A DNA stretch of 64,000 nucleotides from Pyropia yezoensis (lineage: Eukaryota; Rhodophyta; Bangiophyceae; Bangiales; Bangiaceae), in the NCBI GenBank assembly GCA_009829735.1, contig CM020618.1, positions 26,202,894 to 26,266,893 of the forward strand, read 5' to 3'. A program made the translations under genes and the position numbers. Positions within the stretch are counted from its first letter, which is position 1; each line of letters starts with the position of its first letter. Positions 8,933-20,100 of this stretch are shown here, piece by piece. The notes beneath the pieces are model-generated. The model was not told the DNA's origin and did not search any database. It worked only from the letters and a program-made list of their open reading frames with translations.

Positions 8933-11764
8933 ATGGACGACGACTTGAGTGCGCTCCGCCGGTCGGGCGTCAGCGGCGGCCGCGGTGGCTCCCTCTCTTC
9001 CCTCCTCGGCGGGGTTGGCGCCGACGTGCTCGGCTCGCTGGGGGACCCGCTGGGCCTGGGGTCCGCCGATGGCGGGCCGACGGGCCTCCTCACCCCGTAT
9101 GGGTCATATGGCACATCGGCGGCGGCGGCGGCGGGGGGGCTCCCCCCGCTGCCCGATGGTGGGATGGGCGGGCCAGACGCGGCGGCTGCCCGGACGGGGC
9201 CGGGGTTGGCCGACGGGCTGGGGCCGCCGGCAGGTGACTACCCGACCCCGCCCTCGTCGCTGCCGCTGGCGTCCCCCGACGCGGGCCGCCGCGGGTCGGC
9301 CACCTCCTCCCTTTCCATCCCCCTGCTGGTACGGCTGCCGTCGGGTGAGAAGACGCAGCTGGACGTCCCCGCCGACGCGACCGTCGACGACGTGCGGCGG
9401 GCGCTGGTGACCGCCAGCCCCGAGGTGCCCGCGTCTGCGCTGGCGGAGGTGCGGCTCGAGTGGGCGGGCCAAGAGCTGGCCGACCCGGCCGCCGCCCTCA
9501 ACGACTACCACATTGCCGACACGTACGACCAGGCGTGTGGGCTGCTCCGCTCCATTGGCAGCGCCGGCGCGGGGCCGACCGCCGCGGCGGCGGCGGTCGA
9601 CACGGCAACGGCGGTGATCAGCAGCGCCAGCCGCGGGGAAACCAACATGGAGCGCCTCGTCGCCGAGGCGGAGTCCGCCGCTATGACCGCCAACCTGGGC
9701 GACTTGGCCGTGGGGGGCGGGCCGGAGGGGGCAGACGGGGGACGCGGCGGGGGCGGGCGCGTCGGCGAGCGCAGCGCCCTCGTCCCCCCTGACCCGCTGC
9801 TGGCCGCCCCCGACGCGGAGCAGCCCAGCCTCACCGCCCTGCGCCGCGCGTCGGCAGCGCGGCGGGGCGGCTCGCCGGCGGGGGGCCTCGGCCGGGGCGG
9901 CTGGGGTGGCGGCGGGGACGTTGCCATGGGCGGCATGGGCGGTAGCAGCGGGGTGGTGCGGGCGCTCTCCCAAAAGCTCCCCGACCTGTTTGCCATGCCG
10001 TCGGCGGGGAGCGCGTGCAGCTGGGGGCTCGGCGCCGCCGCCGCGGCGATTGAAGACGTGCCGCCCCCGCCGGGGTGCCTCGACAGCCGGGGGCCCAGTG
10101 GTGCCCTGCCGGCGGCGGCGGGCGCGGCGGGGACGGGGGCGACTGCGGACGGCGGCGTCGACGGGTCCCTGCGGCGGCCCGCCAGCGGGGGCACGTGGAT
10201 GGACGACATGTACCTGACGTTGGGCGTGCCCGCGGCGGAGGGGGGGGAGGAGGACAGCGGGGAGGACGGGGAGGAGGGCGAAGGGGAGGGGGAGGGCAGC
10301 TCGGGCAGCGCCTCGGAGGATGGTGGCGACGCCGGCGCCCCCGCCGCGGCAGCGACAGCGGCGACAACGGCAGCGGCGGGCGCCCACCAGCCGCAGGGCC
10401 CAGCTGCGGGCGGGCAGCTACCCCGCCCGGCGCCCGCCGGCGGCGGCAGCGCTTCATCGCCTGAAAAGGCGCCCGCCGCCGCCACCACGACGGGCGCGGC
10501 GGCCGGTGGTGGCGGTAGCGGCAGCGGTGGCGGCAGCGGCGGCGGCAGCGGCGGCGGTAGCGGCAGCGGCGGCGCCCCCCCCCCCGTGCGGGTGCCCAAG
10601 AAGCGGGGCCGCAAGCGCAAGAACCCCGAGCTCACCGAGGCGCAGCGCATTGCCCACCGGCAGGCGCAGAACCGGGACTCAGCCAAGAAGTCGCGGCAGC
10701 GGCGCAAGGAGCAGGCGCAGGCGCACCAGGCGCGGGTGTCGGAGCTGGCCACGGAGAACAGCTCCCTCCGCGAGGCGGTCGGCACGCTCCACGCGCGGCT
10801 CAAGTTTCTGGAAAACCTCCTCACCGTGTCCGTGTCCATGCCGGGGGGGGCGGCGGCCGCCGCCGTAGCGGCCGCCGCGGGGGGGGAGTCCCCGTCTGGC
10901 TCGGCCACGGCGGGGGGGTTGGGTGGGGGGCTGACGGACGTGGGCGGCGTCGGCGGTGGCGGCATGCCACCACCACCAGCCACCGCAGCCGGGGCGGGAG
11001 GGGCGCGGCGGCTGCACCTGCCGCCCCTGCCGCCTGGCGCCATGGGCGCGCCCGCCCCGTCGCCCGGCGGCGGCGCGACGCCCGGCCTCTACGGGGGCAT
11101 CTCCCCCGTGGCCCCCGTCGGCGCCGGGGCGTACGCGTCGCCCTACGCGTCGGACGGGGGGTACGCGACCATGTCAACAATGACACCCTACGGCACCCCT
11201 CCGCTGCCGGTGGGTCCTGTGGGTGGTGCCGGCGGCGGCGGTGGGGGGAGAGGCGTGGGAGCCCCCGTGTCAGCCTCCCCGTCGCCCATGAGCGCAGCGT
11301 ACGGGGTGTCCCCCCTGGCGGCGGCGGGCGGCCACGGGCAGCCGCGGCTGGCGCCCGCGCCCGCGGCGCACCCCACACCTGGTTCGGGGGCGGGCGGTCG
11401 GCCACCCCACCCCTCCTCGTCGGGGGTGATGGTCCACCCGACGCCACCCGTGCCCCCGCCGCCGCCGCCACGGCCGCCACCTCCGCGGCCGCCTCCATCG
11501 CGTGGCGCCTATGCCCACCACCGGCCAGGGGTGGCGGTTAGTAGCGGCGTGCGGGGGGCCGGGGTTGGGGGGACGACGGCGGCGGCGACGCTGGACGGCG
11601 CGTACGCGCCGCCGCCACTCACCGGGGGGGGGGTCGACGCGGGCGTGGCGGATGGGGAGGACGACCAGCCGGCGCTGGGCCGCCAGTTTGGCAACTCCCG
11701 CAAAGCGCTGTCGTCGGCGGTCGGGGGGGGGGGGCGCCTCGCGCCCCGCTGGCCACGCCAGTAA
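8933..11764 (+). CDS. Ubiquitin-like plus bZIP transcription factor
   Basis: Predicted nuclear DNA-binding protein of 943 residues, single exon, from the ATG at 8933 in a fair context (CGCCATGG); the open frame extends upstream only through non-ATG codons. Residues about 131-205 form a ubiquitin-like module: SGEKTQLDVPADATVDDVRR, then LEWAGQELADPAAALNDYHI, matching the ubiquitin pattern of a hydrophobic strand, an acidic helix and the AGK.L.D...L.DY segment. Residues about 556-633 are a bZIP: a basic region with N-x7-R (NRDSAKKSR) followed by four heptad leucines in ELATENSSLREAVGTLHARL and KFLENLL. An acidic stretch (EEDSGEDGEEGEGEGE) lies between them and is a candidate activation region. 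The C-terminus is Pro/Gly-rich. The bZIP call is firm; the ubiquitin-like call rests on pattern only. Confidence 0.87.
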   Translation: MDDDLSALRRSGVSGGRGGSLSSLLGGVGADVLGSLGDPLGLGSADGGPTGLLTPYGSYGTSAAAAAGGLPPLPDGGMGGPDAAAARTGPGLADGLGPPAGDYPTPPSSLPLASPDAGRRGSATSSLSIPLLVRLPSGEKTQLDVPADATVDDVRRALVTASPEVPASALAEVRLEWAGQELADPAAALNDYHIADTYDQACGLLRSIGSAGAGPTAAAAAVDTATAVISSASRGETNMERLVAEAESAAMTANLGDLAVGGGPEGADGGRGGGGRVGERSALVPPDPLLAAPDAEQPSLTALRRASAARRGGSPAGGLGRGGWGGGGDVAMGGMGGSSGVVRALSQKLPDLFAMPSAGSACSWGLGAAAAAIEDVPPPPGCLDSRGPSGALPAAAGAAGTGATADGGVDGSLRRPASGGTWMDDMYLTLGVPAAEGGEEDSGEDGEEGEGEGEGSSGSASEDGGDAGAPAAAATAATTAAAGAHQPQGPAAGGQLPRPAPAGGGSASSPEKAPAAATTTGAAAGGGGSGSGGGSGGGSGGGSGSGGAPPPVRVPKKRGRKRKNPELTEAQRIAHRQAQNRDSAKKSRQRRKEQAQAHQARVSELATENSSLREAVGTLHARLKFLENLLTVSVSMPGGAAAAAVAAAAGGESPSGSATAGGLGGGLTDVGGVGGGGMPPPPATAAGAGGARRLHLPPLPPGAMGAPAPSPGGGATPGLYGGISPVAPVGAGAYASPYASDGGYATMSTMTPYGTPPLPVGPVGGAGGGGGGRGVGAPVSASPSPMSAAYGVSPLAAAGGHGQPRLAPAPAAHPTPGSGAGGRPPHPSSSGVMVHPTPPVPPPPPPRPPPPRPPPSRGAYAHHRPGVAVSSGVRGAGVGGTTAAATLDGAYAPPPLTGGGVDAGVADGEDDQPALGRQFGNSRKALSSAVGGGGRLAPRWPRQ

Positions 11765-11779
11765 CCCGCGCGCAATGGG

Positions 11780-11846
11780 GGAGTGGGGAGGGGAGGGGGG
11801 CGGGGAGTGGGGAGGGGAGGGGGGCGGGGAGTGGAGGGAGGGAGGG
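11780..11846. repeat. G-rich 24-bp minisatellite in convergent spacer
   Basis: About 2.7 copies of AGTGGGGAGGGGAGGGGGGC plus GGGG lie just past the bZIP stop. The rest of the 495-base spacer to 12259 is unremarkable and must contain the 3' ends of two convergent genes. The G-runs could form quadruplexes (inference). Confidence 0.7.
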
Positions 11847-12259
11847 CGATGAAGGGAGCAATGCGAAAAGTCGGGGACGAGAAAAGTACAAGAAATCAAG
11901 ATATCATGGGGATGGCCCGGACGGTGGCGCCGGCGCCACACGTTGCGCGCGCTCAAGCCGCCCGACCGCCGACCCAGCACACAGCCCAACAGGGAACGCG
12001 AGACGCGGCCTAGCCTGAACTGCCTCGCCCATGTACATACAAACGAATAACAGAAGGCACGCGCACACATGACAAAAGCCAGTCGACAAAACTGGCACGC
12101 ACAAGAAGAACAAGCCAATCCACCCCGCACATCCGCTCACACTCGCTCAGGCCAACACCAACCAGAGCCACCGCACTTCCACAAGCCACCTTGCATCACC
12201 TGCAACGCTCCCTGGCCGGCCGCCGACCTGCTCCTCGCCCTTCCCGACCTAGCTTCCAT

Positions 12260-15200
12260 CTAACCGCTCCCGCGCAGCACCGCCGACGCCGGGTTGTCAG
12301 ACTCATCCACCCCACCCCGGCCGTGCTCGGTCGCCCACTGGGCCACCACCTCCAGCTCAGTCGAGAGGACGACAAAGCCAACCAGACAGCCGCTGGTGCC
12401 CCAGCCACCAGCCAGCACAACCTTCCAACCTACGCGCATCTCGCCGAGGACCTCTTCGAGCAGCTGCACGCTGCCCCCCGCGGTGGGCGTTGTGCCTGGT
12501 ACGGTATCGCGCTCAAAGCGGTACAGACAGACCACCTCACCCGGGGACGCCAGCGGAAGTGCGCCAATAAAGCCGTCCACGATGCCCGATGCCATGGTCA
12601 GACCGCCTTCGCCTGGGGTGGCCGGGGAACCTTCCTGGGTGATTGGCGAAGCTTCCACGGAGATCAGGCGGCTGGATGACACGTCAGCGGTGACATAGCC
12701 GTAGCGGCGGAGCCGCTCCAGCACCCCGTCAGCGCCCTCAACAGGGACGGCCGGCGACGGCGTGAGCGTCGTAAGAATGGCAGATGACCGCGCAAAGCGG
12801 AAAGACGTGACCAACCCACATGCACGCAGGCGATGAAGGAGCTGCGACAGAACGCTTGGCTGATCCGCCCCATCCACGCTCACCGCTAGCGTTGCGCCCG
12901 ACGGTGAGGGCGGGGACCGCGAACGTGTGGCGGCATTCGATGCAGCCGCCGCGGCAGACTCGCCCACGGAGAAAGAACCCGAAAAGTCAGCCGCCGAGGT
13001 GATCCACGCGAGCACCCGCTGAGCGCGCACGTACATAGGGTCGTCGGTGAGGACACCTGCAAGTGCAACCGCGCCTGGAGGATCGGCGCACGCGCCACGG
13101 CCTGCACTGGCCACGGCCGTCGCCGCTGCCACCGCCTGGCTGGGCGACACGCGAATGATGCGGGAAACAAGCGAGTCAACGAACTCGCGCTCCACCGTCG
13201 ACAGCGGGCCGAATCGTTCGCCGCGGCCACCGGACACCCCACCTTCAGTAGTCGTCGGGCGCGACGGGTCCGCGTTCGCCTCTTCCTCGTCAATAGGGTA
13301 GGCATAGACTGAGGCGTTACCCGCAGTCGCGCCTTCCGCTGGCTTCTCTGACACCACCTCCACTGCCACAAGGCTAGCCTTAGGCAACACCGCCCGAATC
13401 ACCGACGCAGCGGATACGACGCAGGCCACCCGCGCGGGCACATACACCACATCCACGTCCGCGTCATCGCCGCCGGCACCCTCGGTGAGCGCCTCAAGGA
13501 TGGCGGTCGCGTAGCCCCCAACCAGGTGCTTCTCGCGGTCGCCCAACAGATTCATCTGGCCCGCCAGCGATACGGGAAGGGAAAGGTCCGCCAGTACCGC
13601 GGGCGTCGCCGATGCAGAAGCCAGGACGTCAGCCGCCGCGTCCGCAGCATCGTCATTCAGGCCGCGGAAGAGAATGGTCGCCCCCGCGGCACGCACTTGA
13701 GCGAGGCGCGTAGTCTTGGCGTCCACCACCGTGGTTCTCGACGAGCCACCTGTGCCGCCACCACGGTCTGCGTCCGACTCAACTACCGTCGGCAGGACAA
13801 CCGTGCAGGGAAGGCGGAGCGCTGCAGCGGCTGCAGCCGCTTCAGCACCAAGCGTGGCGCCCGCAAAGACCGTCACAGGCTTGCGGCCGGCACCGCGAGG
13901 GACCAGAGGCGAACCTGCTGCCGTCGCCGATGGCGTATGAGGCGACACAGGCGATGGGGAAAGCCCGTCATAGCCGACGCCGCCGCTGGCGGCGTCCGCC
14001 AGCGCCGCCGCGCTGGCGGCGGCCGAGACAAAGAGCGACACGAGGGCACGGAACTGGAAGCGCCCGCCGGGCAGCGCGCCGTCGCACTTGAGGGCCACGC
14101 TGTGTGCGCCCGTCGCGGCGGCCACACCATGCGCCAACACCAGGGGGGCGGTCTGCTTGGACAGCACACCACGCACGCGGCTGCACGTGACGCTCGGCAA
14201 GACCGTGTCCATGCCCAACACGTTCACGTGCGTGGCCGACATGGATGGTGCAGGGTAGCCCATGCCCGCCTCCATATCTATCCCCGTACCGTCGTCGTTC
14301 ATCGTGTCGCCGGCGCCAAAGCTCGAGCCGCCCAGGGATGCGCGCGCAGCCCTTTCCGCCGCCGCCGCCTTTGCGGCCTCACCCGATGGCGGGCGGCCGC
14401 GCGACTTCTTGGCCTCCCCAGGTGACGCCCCCGACGACCGGCGGACGCGCTTAGTCTTGACGCCGCCCGCCTCAAGGAACGCGGCGTGCGCCGCCTGATG
14501 CCGCCGCTCCATGTGCTTGATAAAGTTGGAGGTCACCGCCACCGAACCCCGTATTGTGCATCCACAGTGCAGACACACCGCCGACAGACGCGCGCTGCCG
14601 CCAGTGCCATCCACAGCTACATCGCAAAAGTGCTCCGAAATGACCCGAGGCGTGCGACGGCCACCACCACCAGGCGTGACAACGCCCGGGAGGATGGACG
14701 GCGGCCGTGTGCGCTGCGTAATGTCCACCGGGTTGTCACGTGAGTTCCTAGCGGGCGTCGCTACCACCACTTCGGGCGCGACAGGGACCACAGCCGGCGC
14801 AGCCGGCGCCACAGGCACCGCAGCCACCACCGGGTCGGGCGCGACGGGCGCGACCGCCGGGGCGACCCCGGCTGCCGCGGGGTCAACCGCCGCCGCGGGC
14901 GCTGCTGCCGCCACCTCGGCCGGCAGCACCGCCGCGGGCTCAGCCACGCCCAGCGCGCGTGCCGGCGTGACGTCTTGCATGGCAGACTCGGCAGCGGCAG
15001 CCGCTACCGACGCAGCAGCAGCGGCGGCCGCCGCATCCGCCGCAGCGGTGTCGCCTTCCATCTGGACGGCTGCCGGGATGGGAGCGGCCTCGACTGCCGC
15101 TGGCACCGCCGCCGCCTGGGCAGCCTGCGCCACCTGAACCGCCTGGGCCGCCTGGGCCGCCTGGGCCGCCTGGGCCGCCTGGGCCGCCTGGGCCGCATGG

Positions 15201-15805
15201 GCCGCATCGGCCGCCTGGGCCGCATGGGCCGCATCGGCCGCCTGAGCGTGGGCTGCCTGGACCGCCTGGACCGCCTGGGCCGCCTGGGCCGCTTGAACCG
15301 CCGCAAGTGCAGCCGGCGCGGCAGCCGCCGCGGCGGCTGCCGCCTCGGCCGACATGTCGGGGAGGGGTTCGGCGGCCGCCACCACCGCGGCCGCCGCGGC
15401 GGCCGCCTCGTCCGGCGCCGTCTCATTCACGGTGGACTGGCCGGCCGCCGTCGCAGCCGCAACTGCCGCGGCCTCGGCAGCCGCCGCGTCCATCGCAGGT
15501 GCTGGCGGAGGCGTCGCGTCAACCGGCACTCCATCGGCGGGAGCCGGCGCCGGCGGCGCCGGCGCGGCGGCCGCCACCTCAGTCGCCAGCTGCGTCACCA
15601 TCGCGTCGGGGTGGGCCACAGCGGGGGGGTCGGCCGCCGGGGCCACCGGCGCCGGGGCCACCGCCCCCACGTCGGGGGCCGCCATCGTCGTCGCCCCGTC
15701 CATGACAGGCGCGACGGGGATATCAACGGCGGGGACAGCGGGAACGTCGGCCGCCGGCAGCGCCGCGGCCACGTCCACAACACCAGCATCAGGGACGTCC
15801 GCCAT
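12260..15805 (-). CDS. BED zinc finger fused to degenerate threonine ammonia-lyase
   Basis: Protein of 1181 residues from the ATG at 15805 (longer frames start at non-ATG codons). Residues 1-370 are Ala/Pro/Val-rich with (QAA)n repeats. Residues about 395-440 form a BED-type finger: CLHC, then HMERRH. From about residue 525 to the end the order of elements follows biosynthetic Ilv[18 protein letters not shown] (usual SFK.RGA), [20 protein letters not shown] (usual SAGNHAQGVA), [35 protein letters not shown] (usual FVPVGGGGLI), [12 protein letters not shown], then two ACT-like segments, the last starting [10 protein letters not shown] and ending DESDNPAS. The PLP lysine is Gln and the phosphate-binding Gly loop is lost, so catalysis is unlikely. 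I infer a pseudoenzyme that may keep ligand sensing or oligomerisation. It converges with the bZIP gene and diverges from the POM121-like gene. Confidence 0.82.
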   Translation of the reverse strand: MADVPDAGVVDVAAALPAADVPAVPAVDIPVAPVMDGATTMAAPDVGAVAPAPVAPAADPPAVAHPDAMVTQLATEVAAAAPAPPAPAPADGVPVDATPPPAPAMDAAAAEAAAVAAATAAGQSTVNETAPDEAAAAAAAVVAAAEPLPDMSAEAAAAAAAAAPAALAAVQAAQAAQAVQAVQAAHAQAADAAHAAQAADAAHAAQAAQAAQAAQAAQAAQAVQVAQAAQAAAVPAAVEAAPIPAAVQMEGDTAAADAAAAAAAASVAAAAAESAMQDVTPARALGVAEPAAVLPAEVAAAAPAAAVDPAAAGVAPAVAPVAPDPVVAAVPVAPAAPAVVPVAPEVVVATPARNSRDNPVDITQRTRPPSILPGVVTPGGGGRRTPRVISEHFCDVAVDGTGGSARLSAVCLHCGCTIRGSVAVTSNFIKHMERRHQAAHAAFLEAGGVKTKRVRRSSGASPGEAKKSRGRPPSGEAAKAAAAERAARASLGGSSFGAGDTMNDDGTGIDMEAGMGYPAPSMSATHVNVLGMDTVLPSVTCSRVRGVLSKQTAPLVLAHGVAAATGAHSVALKCDGALPGGRFQFRALVSLFVSAAASAAALADAASGGVGYDGLSPSPVSPHTPSATAAGSPLVPRGAGRKPVTVFAGATLGAEAAAAAAALRLPCTVVLPTVVESDADRGGGTGGSSRTTVVDAKTTRLAQVRAAGATILFRGLNDDAADAAADVLASASATPAVLADLSLPVSLAGQMNLLGDREKHLVGGYATAILEALTEGAGGDDADVDVVYVPARVACVVSAASVIRAVLPKASLVAVEVVSEKPAEGATAGNASVYAYPIDEEEANADPSRPTTTEGGVSGGRGERFGPLSTVEREFVDSLVSRIIRVSPSQAVAAATAVASAGRGACADPPGAVALAGVLTDDPMYVRAQRVLAWITSAADFSGSFSVGESAAAAASNAATRSRSPPSPSGATLAVSVDGADQPSVLSQLLHRLRACGLVTSFRFARSSAILTTLTPSPAVPVEGADGVLERLRRYGYVTADVSSSRLISVEASPITQEGSPATPGEGGLTMASGIVDGFIGALPLASPGEVVCLYRFERDTVPGTTPTAGGSVQLLEEVLGEMRVGWKVVLAGGWGTSGCLVGFVVLSTELEVVAQWATEHGRGGVDESDNPASAVLRGSG
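15118..15300 (-). repeat. In-frame 9-bp coding minisatellite (Gln-Ala-Ala)
   Basis: Tandem GCCGCCTGG units on the plus strand encode repeated Gln-Ala-Ala in the N-terminus of the BED/IlvA-like protein, with variants giving His and Asp. The 9-base period preserves frame, so copy number can change without breaking the gene. Confidence 0.85.
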
Positions 15806-17186
15806 GGGCAGTCTTGGAACAAAAGGACCGAAACGGCAACGCCAGTCAGTGGGTAACGCGTCAGAGGCCCGGCGGGGGGCACAACACACCAAGAGGGGGT
15901 CAGGCGCAGGGCACAAAGTCAGGGCAGGCCAGCCGCGTCAAGGCCGCGGATCGCCCGCGCGCGCTCGACCCCCTCCGAAACGGCAACTGCTGCCCGATCG
16001 ATGCGTCCGAGGCGACTGCAGCTGCGGGGGGTGTGCGGGAGGGGTGAGGGGGGGGGGTAGGAAACGACTTCCCGCGCAGGGGCGTCGACACGCTGCGGCT
16101 TGGCGCGCGCGCCAACTTCAAGTACAATCCACGCAGGAGAGAGCGGTGGGCGCGGGGGACGCGCCACGGAGGGTGTTGTGCCGGCCAAAGCCGGTCAAGC
16201 CCATCAACGACTGCGTGCGAGGGGTGGGGTCGGAAGGCGAGGAGTGGGGCCCAAGTGCGCGCCTAAAAAAAAAGTCGCATTCGGTGGCCGTCGCTCGGCG
16301 GGGGTTGTCGGGCGTTGTGGACTTGGGAGGCCTGTTGGGGGGGTGGTGGGGGTTGTCTTCGGGTTAAGGGGGCAAAGGCCTCCAGAATTGGCTGTGCTGG
16401 GGGGGGAGGGGAGGGTGCGTGCGAGAGGAGTTTCGGGGTGTTTGCGCGCGCGCGCGCGCATGCGCGCGGGCAAACCCCTCGGTGCGGTGCCACTGGGGGG
16501 GTCAGTTGGGCGCCACAATCGGGGTGGCGCAAGCCCTGTCGGGCGACGACGCCCTCCCACCCACCCAGGGGGTCCCTCAGTGCAGTGTTCCCGCAACGGA
16601 GTGATGGCCGAGTACCCCACTTTGGTCGACGATTACAACACTGGGCCGCAGCTGCCCACCAGCGGCCCGGCATACAGTCGAATCTGAACGTGGATGAGCC
16701 CGCCACGAGCGGCTCGCTGGGAGAGCGCCACGCCACACAAGAACGGGCACTCTCCAATTTGAGATCAGCAGGAGTGTTGCAGGAGGCGGACACCATTGTT
16801 TCCAGCTTGAACGACGAAGTTCGACCATATGTGATGCATTGTGTAATTGTGAGTGAGTTGCTGTCTGCAAGACTTAAAGGGCAATCGATTGGGTCGTGGA
16901 GCAACACAGATCGATACGGTCAAGCCCCGCTCGATATACCCGATTGCCGACCGCGTCCACGGCCGCGCCACCAAGGTTGCCGCTGGCTCTTGCCCCGCGC
17001 CTACGACATCATCGTAGTCGTGGGTCGTGCGCTGCTGCTTGACGGGGAGGGGGCCTCGGGGGGAAGGACGAGCGGCAGGTGGCCACCGGCTGCCTTGCCC
17101 TGTCCCATCTGGACCTATCGCTACGTTTGTCAAAACCCCGTCGATAACTTCCTGCCTTCCCCCCCCTGCCCCCCATCTCTCTGCCG
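15806..17186. other. Divergent intergenic region, 1.4 kb
   Basis: Separates the starts of the BED/IlvA-like gene (minus) and the POM121-like gene (plus). It contains a GC dinucleotide run with a palindrome near 16442-16470 and otherwise no recognisable gene. Overlapping open frames here have no domain. Confidence 0.5.
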
Positions 17187-20100
17187 ATGTTGGCCCTCAC
17201 CACCATGGCCCGGCTGGGCCTCATTGTCCGCCTCTTGGTCGGCGCGTTCGTCAACACCCTGATTGTCCTGGTACTACTGGCGTCGGCTGTTGTCGTGCTC
17301 CTGTGGATTGTGGGGCGAAACAAGCAGCTGCGTGCGAAGCGCCAACAACGGTACGTCACGGGTTGTGCGGCGAGCGGCGACCATCGCTGTCGTTCCGCTC
17401 CGTTTGTGGTTGACGTCTGGCGGTCATGGAGCATCCTCCTCGCGGTTGATGCGGCGCGGCGTACGTATGGAGGGTACATTTTCTCAGTGCTGGACACTGA
17501 CTCGTGGCCTGTACGCATTTTTCCCAGTCCTGCTTCTCTTTGAGACCAACGTCCTGTTTGTATGCTCCGCTCGGCCTTGCCTGCGTGCAACGGCCGGCCC
17601 CCCCTGATGGCGGGGTTTGCAGTTTATCTGGTGCGGATGCATCGCCCTTTGGAGACGGCCGTGCCTCGCGCCTCGCGACGGACCCGCCGACGCCGTTTGG
17701 GTCGGCAGTATCGCCGGTGCAAGATGTGCCGCCACGACGATTGTCTTTTTCGGTACGTTGCATCGTAGACCTGTGAGTGTGCTGTGGCTCGGCCGTTTTT
17801 CTTCTCTTGAGATCTTTTTCTCTCGGTTCGAGCCCCCAGCCCTCGCCCTCCCCCGCATGTTGTGCCGCCTTGTGATGGAATGCTGTAGGTAGTAATAGCT
17901 GGTCGGACTCCATGGATGGGGTTATGCAACGTGTACCACCTTACCTGACAGACCGTTTTTTTATCTTTGTCCTCTCTTGGCTCCTCGCAGGCGGGACAGG
18001 GTGGCCCTGGGCTGGGTCTGCGGTCAGCGCCGGGTTCTTCTCCGCACGTCGCACCCGCGTCTGCTCCGCCTCTCCATTCCACCCCGACGGTTGGACCTCG
18101 TGGTGTTAGTGTTGCAAACGCCTCTGACGCGGGTGCGCGCGCGACGCCCGCCTCTTCTCGCCGGGTGTCGTTTCTGCTGACGCCCGAGCAGGAGCGGCGG
18201 GTTAGCACCGGGGGCAGCCTATGCGATAGTGGCAGTGCGTCTGACATTGTGCCTTCGTCACCACGTGTGGTCGTGACGCGTCTGGCTGGCCAACCGGCCG
18301 GTGCGTCCACGGTGGCGAAGACGTACGTCGGTGTGAGACGTGTTCCTGGGGTTCCCACTGCTTTGTCTTGTCTGTATCGAGCTGTTGGTGTGTTTTTTCC
18401 CCACAGCCGCGTATTTGCTTTTTGTGTCGTTTCGTTGGGGGCATTCCTTTCAACGCTCCTTGGTCATTAGCTACGTTGAACGGCGAGGGCCAAGACCTCT
18501 GGTCTTTCTGGATTGTGGTGTATTCTGATCGTGTTCTGACGCGGGCTTGCTCTTGCTTTTTTTTTCTCGTTGTTTGCTCAACCTTCTGTTGCAATGCGTG
18601 CTGCTGATGGTCCCTGATGCACATGTCGCGTAATGCGACATACGCCTGCCTTATACCCGCGGTTTGCAGGCCAGCGGATGGCGCTGGTGCTGCACCGTCT
18701 GGACCAGGTCCAACGGCGGAGTATGAGTCGATGGACACTGGCGCAGCCTCACCGACGCCCCGCTCTTCTCTCAAGGGGAGTAAGAGCGGACAGTCACCAC
18801 GTCGGGCGTCTTTTGGGGGAGAAATCACTCGCCGGCCGATCCGCAAGACCTCGTCTGCTGCGGTCTTGTCCTCGAGTGCTGCGACGGCCGCATTCGGTGG
18901 GGCCGGACCTTTGCCTCGAAGACAACTTGACCCGCGCCTATTCAAGAGCGTGTCGATGGAGTGGGCTCCTCAGAACGGCGCTCGAACAACAAAGCGTACA
19001 CTGGTGCCGCGCGGCAGCAGTGGAGCGGCTGGATCTGGGGCCTCGGGAGAGTTCGTCGACAGGGGTGTGCTCTTTGAAGACAGCACGGATGGCCGCGGCG
19101 GCAACGACAGCGCCGATGCAGGCAGCGCGGACTTGGGTGACTTGGGTAGCGCGGATTCGGGTGACGACAGCGACGGCGTAGACCAGAGTGTGTGTCCCTC
19201 GTCGGGTTTCTCGCCGGGACGTCGGGTGGCGGGCGCGAACGCGCTGGCGGCTGGTTCGTTGAACGTGCCCGCGACTGGTTCCTCGAACGCGCCGCCCAGT
19301 CGTCCTGCTGCAGGCAGCTCGCGGCAGCGTCGGGTGATGGGAGGCTCCATTCAGAAGCTCAACTCATCGTCAGCTGCGATTGCGGCGGTTGTAGCTGCTC
19401 GGCGTGCGCGGCTGCTCCGAGGCTCTCCTCCGGGCACTATGCCGGTTCCATTGCCCCGCTCCCTTTCGTCGACTGGCACTAATCCCGAGCCTGCTGGTGC
19501 AGCCTCGCCGTCCACGGCGGCGTGGGAGCGGAATCGTCGTGCCGCGGCTGCCCGTGTTTCCAGGATGCTGGCTGACGCTGATGTGGCAGAGACGGCGGCC
19601 GCGGCTGTTGCGTCTCAGTCTCGGGCACACTCGCGTGCGGCGGTTGCTGCGGAAGCGGCAGCTGCTTCTGTTCGTGCACAGGCAATAGCTGACGAGACGG
19701 AGCAGTCAGCGCAGAAGTCAGGGTCTCTTGCGCCGACGAAGCAGACCGCTCCAGCTGTGCCGTCAGCGGCTCGTTGGGAGTTGGAGCAGCAGATTTCCTC
19801 GCTAGGCAGTCGTCCCGTGGCATCTTCGGCGTTGTTCCAGCCTCTTGATCAGTTGCAGCAGTCGCAACGCACCGCTCGTAGCGCGGGACAAGCACAGCCC
19901 AGCGCAAACCCCCCTCAGGGCAAGCGGCGTGCACGAGACGGTGGGTTTTCAGGTGCTGATGTGCTGCAAGTGGGCCCTTCAAGTGTCGGCCGTGGATCCT
20001 CGGCACGTGGATTTGAGGCGGGGGGTCCTTCGCTGCAGTCTGTTTGCGGGCCGCACGTACCGCCCTCTTTTTCGATGGGAGCTCCTGTGTCTTCGCGTCC

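Noticed and set aside
9505..11043. 512-codon minus-strand frame
   Set aside because: Antisense of the bZIP gene; Pro/Ser/Ala mirror of its Gly/Ala codons.
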